Positions 54,096 through 61,090 of a DNA stretch of 64,000 bases are shown in pieces. The stretch lies in the NCBI RefSeq assembly GCF_014205685.1, contig NZ_JACIIU010000003.1, forward strand, positions 248,001 through 312,000, in the 5' to 3' direction. Position numbers and translations under genes: made by a program. The stretch comes from Paenochrobactrum gallinarii (lineage in GTDB: Bacteria; Pseudomonadota; Alphaproteobacteria; Rhizobiales; Rhizobiaceae). The notes beneath the pieces are model-generated. The model was not told the origin of the DNA, did no database searches, and saw only the letters and a list, made by a program, of their open reading frames with translations. The stretch's first letter is position 1; every line of letters starts with the position of its first letter.

Positions 54096-54455
54096 TTGAC
54101 ACCTTCTGCTGGACAGAGAAAATTTCGAAAGCGCTTGACCGCCATCGATGCCTCTTCTAGCCTGTATTTTTACCAAGTAGTCAAGTTTTTACGCAAGTAC
54201 AAAATATTGCCGCCAATAGAGCGACTGGTAACGGGAACAATAGAGCGGTGTTTAAACCGCGGCAAGGGGGAGCCAGCATGTCATATGCGACAAGCCTGCC
54301 CGTCTTTATAACACGCATCACCTGTATGAACAGGCGCGTGAAAAGGGAAGCTGTATCTGCACGTCATGTTCTTCGGAACTTTCAGACGCATTCCGGCTCG
54401 CACTATATTTTTGATCAGGTTTATTAATCGCATGTAACAGAAAGGCAGCTCTCTC
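54096..54455. other. Divergent regulatory region between rutR and the amidohydrolase gene
   Basis: About 360 bp without a gene. It contains the RutR-like operator at 54169-54184 and, nearer the hydrolase gene, CCTGtatgaaCAGG (about 54312-54325), a possible hairpin in its leader. No other feature was seen. Confidence 0.5.
54169..54184. promoter_or_regulatory. Candidate RutR operator between rutR and the beta-ureidopropionase gene
   Basis: TTTACCAAGTAGTCAA matches TTGACCA-NN-TGGTCAA at 12 of 14 conserved positions. It lies 74 bp before the rutR start and 270 bp before the divergent hydrolase gene, suited to autoregulation and control of the degradation operon. Confidence 0.65.
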
Positions 54456-55703
54456 ATGGCGCTTAACAGCAATCTCAAGATCAACACCGATCGCTTGTGG
54501 GATAGTTTGATGGAGATGGCCAAAATTGGCCCCGGACTGCGTGGCGGCAACAACCGCCAGACTTTAACCGATGAAGATGCGGAAGGGCGCAAACTTTTCC
54601 AATCATGGTGTGAAGCAGCAGGCATGACCATGACTGTCGATACCATGGGTAATATGTTTTTCTTACGCCCCGGCACGGACCCGGATGCCGATCCCGTCTA
54701 TATGGGCAGCCATCTCGACACCCAGCCGACAGGCGGTAATTTTGATGGTGTTCTGGGCGTGCTTGGCGGACTGGAAGTTGTCCGCACGCTTAATGATCTG
54801 AAAATTAAAACCAAACATCCGATTATTGTCACCAACTGGACCAATGAAGAAGGCACGCGCTTTGCCCCTGCAATGCTTGCATCCGGTGTTTTTGCCGGAG
54901 AGCTGGATCAGGATTGGGCCTATGAACGCGTTGATGCCAAAGGCAAAAAGTTTGGCGATGAATTAAAACGCATTGGCTGGCTGGGTGATGAGCCGGTCGG
55001 CAAACGCAAGATCCATGCCATGTTTGAACTCCATATCGAACAAGGGCCAATTCTGGAGGCAGAGCATAAAGATATCGGCGTTGTCACCCATGGTCAGGGG
55101 TTGTGGTGGCTGCAAGTCACAGTGACCGGCAAGGAAGCCCATACCGGTTCCACACCAATGCCAATGCGCAAAAATGCCAGCCTTGGCTTGGGTAAATTGC
55201 TGCAACTCGTCAATGATATTGCCATGGAGCATCAGCCGGCGGCGGTTGGCGGGGTCGGTCATATTGATGTGACACCAAATTCGCGCAATGTCCTTCCCGG
55301 TCAGATCGTCTTTACGGTTGATTTCCGCTCACCTGACCGCAAAGTGCTGGATGGCATGAAGGCAAAATTTGAAGCAGAAGCGCCAAAAATTGCCGCTGGA
55401 CTTGGCATTCAGGTGCAAATCGAAGCGATCGGCCATTTTGATCCGGTCACTTTTGACGAAACTTGTGTGACCGCCGTGCGCAATGCAGCCGAGCGGCTTG
55501 GCTACAGTCACATGAATATAATTTCGGGTGCAGGACACGATGCCTGCTGGGTCAATCGCGTGGCACCGACAGCCATGATCATGTGCCCGTGTGTCGACGG
55601 CTTAAGCCATAATGAAGATGAATCCATTTCCAAAGAATGGGCGGGTGCCGGAGCCGATGTGCTTTTGCATGCCGTTCTGGAAACGGCACAGATTTGTGAG
55701 TGA
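54456..55703 (+). CDS. Beta-ureidopropionase / N-carbamoyl-amino-acid hydrolase (M20 family)
   Basis: A 415-residue zinc hydrolase of the AllC/HyuC type. Metal and catalytic motifs: MGSHLDTQPTGGNFDGVLGVLGGLEVV (His and Asp, near residue 87), NWTNEEGTRFAPAMLASGVF (Glu, near 128), and FELHIEQGPILE (His, near 192). In this cluster it should hydrolyse N-carbamoyl-beta-alanine or N-carbamoyl-beta-aminoisobutyrate to the amino acid, CO2 and ammonia, step three of the reductive route. It precedes dihydropyrimidinase on the same strand. Confidence 0.92.
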   Translation: MALNSNLKINTDRLWDSLMEMAKIGPGLRGGNNRQTLTDEDAEGRKLFQSWCEAAGMTMTVDTMGNMFFLRPGTDPDADPVYMGSHLDTQPTGGNFDGVLGVLGGLEVVRTLNDLKIKTKHPIIVTNWTNEEGTRFAPAMLASGVFAGELDQDWAYERVDAKGKKFGDELKRIGWLGDEPVGKRKIHAMFELHIEQGPILEAEHKDIGVVTHGQGLWWLQVTVTGKEAHTGSTPMPMRKNASLGLGKLLQLVNDIAMEHQPAAVGGVGHIDVTPNSRNVLPGQIVFTVDFRSPDRKVLDGMKAKFEAEAPKIAAGLGIQVQIEAIGHFDPVTFDETCVTAVRNAAERLGYSHMNIISGAGHDACWVNRVAPTAMIMCPCVDGLSHNEDESISKEWAGAGADVLLHAVLETAQICE

Positions 55704-55794
55704 TTGCACCATAACATGATCGGGGCGAAAGCCCCGCTTCAGCACAAGTTATTTCTGCAACTGTTCGCAACAAAACCAAAAAGGGGAACGAACA

Positions 55795-57252
55795 ATGGCA
55801 ACCAAGGTGATTAAAGGCGGTACTATCATTACTGCTGACCGCACATATGATGCGGATGTTCTCATCGATGGCGAAAAAATCGTAAAAATCGGCACTAATC
55901 TTTCCGGCGACCAGACCATTGATGCCAAGGGCTGTTACATCATGCCGGGCGGTATTGATCCGCATACCCATCTGCAAATGCCGTTTATGGGCACTTATTC
56001 ATCCGATGATTTTGATACCGGCACTGCCGCAGCCCTTGCAGGCGGCACGACAATGGTCATCGATTTTGTTTTGCCCGGACCTGAAGGCAATTTGCTGGAA
56101 GCATTGCAAGAGTGGTTCCAGAAATCCGGCAAATCCCGTACCGATTATTCTTTCCACATGGCAATTACCGGCTGGAGCGAGCGCGCATTCAACGAAATGC
56201 CGGAAGTGGTCAATCGCGGCATTAATTCATTCAAACATTTTATGGCCTACAAAGGCGCATTGATGGTCAATGATGATGAAATGTTTGCCTCATTCCAGCG
56301 CTGTGCTGAGCTTGGTGCCACGGCATTTGTTCATGCGGAAAACGGTGACGTCGTTGCACAATTGCAGCAAAAATTGCTGGCTGAGGGCAATAACGGCCCG
56401 GAAGCCCACGCCTTCTCACGCCCGCCGGAAATTGAAGGCGAAGCCACCAACCGCGCCATCATGATTGCCGATCAGGCCGGTGTGCCGCTCTATGTGGTGC
56501 ATACCTCCTGCGAACAAGCCCATGAGGCCATTCGCCGAGCGCGCCAGAAAGGTATGCGTGTTTTCGGTGAACCGCTTATTCAGCATCTGACACTGGATGA
56601 AAGTGAATATTTCAATCAGGATTGGGATTATGCAGCGCGGCGCGTCATGTCACCGCCATTCCGTGACAAACTCAATCAGGACAGCCTGTGGGCTGGTCTT
56701 TCTGCCGGTAGCTTGCAATGTGTGGCAACCGACCACTGTGCCTTTACCAGCGAACAGAAACGCACAGGCATTGATGATTTCACCAAAATTCCAAACGGTA
56801 CCGGCGGCCTCGAAGAGCGTTTACCGGTGCTTTGGACAAAAGGTGTTGTCACCGGCCGCCTGACACCCAATGAATTTGTGGCTGTCACCTCCACCAATAT
56901 TGCGAAAATCCTCAATATGTATCCGCAAAAAGGTGCTGTTCTGGAAGGATCAGACGCTGACCTCATCATCTGGGATCCGAAAGCGAAGAAGACCATTTCG
57001 GCCAAAACACAGCATTCCTCCATTGATTACAACGTCTTTGAAGGCATGGAACTGACCGGCCTGCCGCGCACTGTGCTTTCCCGCGGTAAAGTCGCTTTCG
57101 ATCAGGGCAAAGTACTGGCGGAGCCGGGTGATGGCCGCTTCATCGAGCGCGAACCTAATGCAGGTATCAATAAAGCTCTTTCCACCTGGAAAGAGGTAGT
57201 TGCTCCACGCAAGGTCGAGCGGAAACCAGAACATATGCCATATGGGGTCTGA
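55795..57252 (+). CDS. hydA: Dihydropyrimidinase
   Basis: A 485-residue cyclic amidohydrolase. Metal motif GIDPHTHLQMPFMGTYSSDDF near residue 58, the carboxylated Lys in FKHFMAYKGALMV near 150, VVHTSCEQAHEAIRRAR near 230 and the Asp in VATDHCAFTSEQK near 315 are all present. It opens dihydrouracil or dihydrothymine to the carbamoyl amino acid, step two of the pathway. The start has GGGGAACG upstream; the next ABC gene starts 3 bp after its stop. Confidence 0.95.
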   Translation: MATKVIKGGTIITADRTYDADVLIDGEKIVKIGTNLSGDQTIDAKGCYIMPGGIDPHTHLQMPFMGTYSSDDFDTGTAAALAGGTTMVIDFVLPGPEGNLLEALQEWFQKSGKSRTDYSFHMAITGWSERAFNEMPEVVNRGINSFKHFMAYKGALMVNDDEMFASFQRCAELGATAFVHAENGDVVAQLQQKLLAEGNNGPEAHAFSRPPEIEGEATNRAIMIADQAGVPLYVVHTSCEQAHEAIRRARQKGMRVFGEPLIQHLTLDESEYFNQDWDYAARRVMSPPFRDKLNQDSLWAGLSAGSLQCVATDHCAFTSEQKRTGIDDFTKIPNGTGGLEERLPVLWTKGVVTGRLTPNEFVAVTSTNIAKILNMYPQKGAVLEGSDADLIIWDPKAKKTISAKTQHSSIDYNVFEGMELTGLPRTVLSRGKVAFDQGKVLAEPGDGRFIEREPNAGINKALSTWKEVVAPRKVERKPEHMPYGV

Positions 57253-57255
57253 GCC

Positions 57256-58158
57256 ATGAACAGACCGCAATCTGATGCACAGCTTCGGGAAGCGATCATG
57301 ATGACAAATTATCAATCAGCTCCCGCGGGAGCACAAACAAGCAGCCATATCAACGGCGCCCCCCAAAACGGGGAATGCGTCATTGATATTAAAAATCTCT
57401 CACTGGTTTTTGAAACAAATGACGGGCCTGTTCAGGCTCTCTCCGACATTAATCTTCATGTTAACCGCGGTGAGTTTGTATCTTTCATCGGCCCTTCGGG
57501 ATGCGGAAAAACCACACTGATGCGTGCCGTGGCCGATCTTGAAAAACCAAGTGCCGGCACGATTTCCGTCAACGGCATGACACCGGAACAGGCACGCTTG
57601 AAACGCAGCTACGGCTATGTTTTTCAGGCTGCCGCCCTTTTTCCATGGCGCACGATCGAGGATAATATCTCCCTGCCGCTGGAGGTGATGAAATTCAGCT
57701 CGGCAGAAAAGAAAGAGAGGATCAGAAAAAATCTTGATCTGGTCAATCTTTCCGGCTTTGGCAAAAAATATCCGTGGCAATTATCAGGAGGCATGCAACA
57801 GCGTGCCTCTATTGCCAGAGCCCTGTCTTTTGATCCTGATATGCTATTGATGGACGAGCCTTTTGGCGCGTTGGACGAAATTGTACGTGACCATCTCAAC
57901 GAACAATTGCTGAAACTTTGGGCGGCGACTAAGAAAACCGTCATTTTTGTCACCCACTCCATTCCGGAAGCGGTATTTCTGTCGACAAAAATCGTCGTGA
58001 TGAGCCCGCGACCGGGTCGTATTCATGAAATTATTGATTGCGATTTAGGGCCTGACCGCCCGCTGGAAATCAGAGAATCCGAGGCTTTCTTAAAAATTGC
58101 CCATCAGGTTCGTGAAGGTTTGCGGCTGGGCCATTCTTATGATGAGGTGCACTCTTGA
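57256..58158 (+). CDS. ABC transporter ATP-binding protein (nitrate/taurine/pyrimidine class)
   Basis: A 300-residue ATPase with an N-terminal polar extension of about 40 residues. Walker A is FIGPSGCGKTTLMRAVADLEKP, Q-loop VFQAAALFPWRTIEDN, signature QLSGGMQQRASIARALSF, Walker B MLLMDEPFGALDEIVRD and H-loop VTHSIPEAV. ATGs at 57298 and 57301 could also start the protein. It belongs to the pyrimidine operon and would power uptake through the two permeases that follow. Confidence 0.92.
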   Translation: MNRPQSDAQLREAIMMTNYQSAPAGAQTSSHINGAPQNGECVIDIKNLSLVFETNDGPVQALSDINLHVNRGEFVSFIGPSGCGKTTLMRAVADLEKPSAGTISVNGMTPEQARLKRSYGYVFQAAALFPWRTIEDNISLPLEVMKFSSAEKKERIRKNLDLVNLSGFGKKYPWQLSGGMQQRASIARALSFDPDMLLMDEPFGALDEIVRDHLNEQLLKLWAATKKTVIFVTHSIPEAVFLSTKIVVMSPRPGRIHEIIDCDLGPDRPLEIRESEAFLKIAHQVREGLRLGHSYDEVHS

Positions 58159-59084
58159 GCAGTAAACCACCTCTCACCTCAAAGATCTTCGGATCAAATT
58201 ATTTCAGGGATCGTTTTTTCCCTGTCCTCGTCGTGTTGGCCGCCATTGTCCTCATCTGGTACATAATGGCGGCCTTTTTGAATGCGCCTTTTGAACGGGA
58301 TCAGGCCGAGCGAGCCGGTGTTGAGATCAGCACCTCCACGGTGATTAAAAACACCATGAACCAAGCGCGTCCTGTATTACCCACTCCGCACCAAGTGGCA
58401 GCGGAGGTCTGGAAAACAGTTTTTGAAGTTAAACCAAGCTCCAAGCGCAGCCTTGTCTATCATGGCTGGGTGACGCTTTCCTCAACACTTTTAGGCTTTA
58501 TTTTTGGCTCCCTGCTTGGCATTTTGCTGGCAGTTGGCATTGTCCATTCGCGCACGCTGGATAAAAGCCTGATGCCGTGGATTATCACCTCGCAGACCAT
58601 TCCTATTCTGGCCATCGCGCCGATGATTATTGTTGTACTCAATGCCATCGGCATATCCGGCTTACTTCCAAAAGCCATCATTTCCACCTATCTTTCCTTC
58701 TTCCCTGTCGCTGTCGGCATGGTCAAAGGTTTAAGATCACCGGATGTTATGCATACGGATTTGATGCGCACTTATAATGCCTCCAATACACAAGTATTTT
58801 GGAAATTGCGCTGGCCGACAGCCCTGCCCTATCTTTTCACCTCTATGCAAATTGCTGTGGCGATCAGCCTTGTCGGTGCCATTGTCGGTGAATTGCCAAC
58901 CGGTGCAGTAGCAGGACTGGGCGCACGTTTACTGGCAGGTTCTTATTACGGGCAAACCGTACAAATCTGGGCAGCATTGGTGGTGGCAGCTATCATGGCG
59001 GCGGCTCTGGTCGCGCTTGTTGGTATTGCCGCTCATTATGTCAACAAGCGAATGGGCATTAAGCCGGAAAGGGCAGCGGCATGA
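58155..59084 (+). CDS. ABC transporter permease 1 (pyrimidine operon)
   Basis: A 309-residue SsuC/ThiX-type permease with about six hydrophobic helices and the EAA-like loop TYNASNTQVFWKLRWPTALPYLFTSMQIAVAISLVGAIVGEL. The start is an unusual TTG overlapping the TGA of the ATPase gene (TTGA), with GAGGTG 6 bases before it, so translation is coupled. Residues 40-90 form a large periplasmic loop. It pairs with the next gene. Confidence 0.88.
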   Translation: MSSKPPLTSKIFGSNYFRDRFFPVLVVLAAIVLIWYIMAAFLNAPFERDQAERAGVEISTSTVIKNTMNQARPVLPTPHQVAAEVWKTVFEVKPSSKRSLVYHGWVTLSSTLLGFIFGSLLGILLAVGIVHSRTLDKSLMPWIITSQTIPILAIAPMIIVVLNAIGISGLLPKAIISTYLSFFPVAVGMVKGLRSPDVMHTDLMRTYNASNTQVFWKLRWPTALPYLFTSMQIAVAISLVGAIVGELPTGAVAGLGARLLAGSYYGQTVQIWAALVVAAIMAAALVALVGIAAHYVNKRMGIKPERAAA

Positions 59085-59941
59085 TCAAACCACTACTCTT
59101 TTTACTCTTTCTGATTATCGTTTCATGGTTTTCGGTCAAATGGCTGGCCAGCCTGCGCTCGTCGTCACGCCAAGGTCAGCGCTTGCTCGACATTGCCGTG
59201 CCAACGCTTTTTGGCATCTGGATGCTGGTTTTCTGGGAAGCAACGGTCAAAGGATTTGAAATCCCCGCTGTGTTACTGCCAGCCCCTTCGATGATCTGGG
59301 AACGGATCAGCAATTCAGTACCGATCCTGTGGGCAGACTTCCGCCAAACCTATCTTAAGGCGGTGATTGCCGGCTATGCGATGGGCTGTGGTGCGGGTTT
59401 CATCACCGCCATCTTAGTTGATCGCGTACCTTTCTTACGCAAAGGTCTTTTGCCGGTCGGCAATCTGGTGGCGGCATTGCCTATTGTCGGCGTTGCCCCC
59501 ATAATGGTGATGTGGTTCGGATTTGACTGGCAATCGAAAGCAGCAGTTGTGATCATCATGACCTTCTTTCCGATGCTGGTTAACACAGTGGCAGGGCTTG
59601 CCGCCGCAGGCTCCATGGAACGGGATATGATGCATTCATATGGCTCATCATATTGGCAATCCTTGTTCAAGCTTCGCTTGCCCGCAGCCATGCCTTTTAT
59701 TTTCAATGCTTTGAAAATCAATTCCACCCTCGCCCTGATCGGCGCGATTGTGGCCGAGTTTTTCGGCACACCTGTCGTCGGTATGGGTTTCCGCATATCA
59801 GCAGAAATCGGGAGAATGAATGTTGATATGGTATGGGCGGAAATATTCGTCGCAGCACTTGCCGGTTCGATTTCTTACGGACTGCTGGCATTGCTCGAGC
59901 GACGTGTGACCTTCTGGCATTCTTCTTACAGGAGAGGCTGA
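59081..59941 (+). CDS. ABC transporter permease 2 (pyrimidine operon)
   Basis: A 286-residue permease of the same class: MVNTVAGLAAAGSMERDMMHSYGSSYWQSLFKLRLPAAMPFIFNALKINSTLALIGAIVAEFFG is the EAA loop. The start overlaps the previous stop (ATGA). Presence of two different permease genes suggests a heterodimeric channel. Confidence 0.9.
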   Translation: MIKPLLFLLFLIIVSWFSVKWLASLRSSSRQGQRLLDIAVPTLFGIWMLVFWEATVKGFEIPAVLLPAPSMIWERISNSVPILWADFRQTYLKAVIAGYAMGCGAGFITAILVDRVPFLRKGLLPVGNLVAALPIVGVAPIMVMWFGFDWQSKAAVVIIMTFFPMLVNTVAGLAAAGSMERDMMHSYGSSYWQSLFKLRLPAAMPFIFNALKINSTLALIGAIVAEFFGTPVVGMGFRISAEIGRMNVDMVWAEIFVAALAGSISYGLLALLERRVTFWHSSYRRG

Positions 59942-60004
59942 AGCATGACAAAAAACGGCATCCGCCAATCATAAGGCGGAGCCGCAACCAGAGGAGAACT
60001 AAAA

Positions 60005-61012
60005 ATGAAAAAAATACTTTTAAAGACGCTGGGCGCTGTGGGAGCAACCGGTTTTGCCTTATCTTTGATAGCTGGTTCGGCATTAGCTGCTGACAAGCTG
60101 ACCTTACAGCTCAAATGGGTAACGCAGGGACAGTTCGCCGGCTACTATGTCGCTAAAGATAAAGGCTTCTATGAAGAAGAAGGCCTCGACGTGGAAATCA
60201 AACCGGGCGGCCCCGATGTGGCTCCGCCGCAGGTAATTGCCGGCGGTGGCGCAGATGTGGTGGTGGATTGGCTGCCATCAGCTTTGGCAACCCGTGAAAA
60301 AGGCGTGCCGCTTGTCAATATTGCTCAGCCTTATAAAAAATCGGGCATGATGCTAACCTGCCGTAAAGACACCAATATTACAAAGCCGGAAGATTTCCGC
60401 GGCCGTACATTGGGTGTCTGGTTCGGCGGCAATGAATATCCGTTTCTGTCATGGATGAGCCATCTGAAAATTCCGACAGAAGGCGGTAAAGATGGCGTTG
60501 TGGTGCTCAAACAGGGCTTCAACGTTGATCCGCTCATTCAAAAACAGGCCGATTGCATTTCCACCATGAGCTATAATGAATATTGGCAGGTGATTGATGC
60601 CGGTATTCCGGCCGACCAGCTGGTTGTCTTCCCGTATGAAGAGCAAGGCGTGGCGACGCTGGAAGACGGCCTTTATGTGCTGGAAAAGAGCCTTGAAGAT
60701 CCGGCTATGGTCAACAAGCTTGCCCGCTTTGTCCGCGCTTCGATGAAGGGCTGGAAATATGCTGCCGAAAACCCGAAAGAAGCGGGTGAAATCATTGTAG
60801 AAAATGACTCATCCGGTGCGCAAACTGTAGAAGTACAAGAGCGCATGATTGCGGAAATCGGCAAGCTTCTGGATGATACCGGTACTCTTGATACCGCTGC
60901 CGCAGAACGTACTGTCGATACATTGCTTGGCGGCACGTCGGATCCGGTCATTACCAAACGTCCTGAAGGTGCATGGACATCCAAAGTGACCGACGCGATG
61001 AAAGAGCTTTAA
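60005..61012 (+). CDS. NMT1/THI5-like ABC substrate-binding protein (pyrimidine operon)
   Basis: A 335-residue secreted protein. The signal peptide is about residues 1-28 (MKKILLKTLGAVGATGFALS... cut after ALA). The mature start LTLQLKWVTQGQFAGYYVAKDKGFYEEEGLDVEIKPGGPDV is the THI5-like fold, which binds pyrimidine-like ligands such as HMP in relatives. GRTLGVWFGGNEYPFL and MSYNEYWQVIDAG follow. By context it captures uracil, thymine or a dihydropyrimidine. GAGGAG precedes the start. Confidence 0.9.
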   Translation: MKKILLKTLGAVGATGFALSLIAGSALAADKLTLQLKWVTQGQFAGYYVAKDKGFYEEEGLDVEIKPGGPDVAPPQVIAGGGADVVVDWLPSALATREKGVPLVNIAQPYKKSGMMLTCRKDTNITKPEDFRGRTLGVWFGGNEYPFLSWMSHLKIPTEGGKDGVVVLKQGFNVDPLIQKQADCISTMSYNEYWQVIDAGIPADQLVVFPYEEQGVATLEDGLYVLEKSLEDPAMVNKLARFVRASMKGWKYAAENPKEAGEIIVENDSSGAQTVEVQERMIAEIGKLLDDTGTLDTAAAERTVDTLLGGTSDPVITKRPEGAWTSKVTDAMKEL

Positions 61013-61032
61013 GCGCTCATCACGTTAAAAAC

Positions 61033-61068
61033 AAAACAGCGGCGGATAGTTTCATCCGCCGCTGTTTT
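61033..61068. terminator. Bidirectional terminator after the pyrimidine operon
   Basis: AAAACAGCGGCGGAT pairs with ATCCGCCGCTGTTTT around a 6-base loop; it serves the plus-strand ABC genes and the minus-strand RND gene. Confidence 0.95.
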
Positions 61069-61090
61069 TATTTGTCCGTTTGTTGATAGC

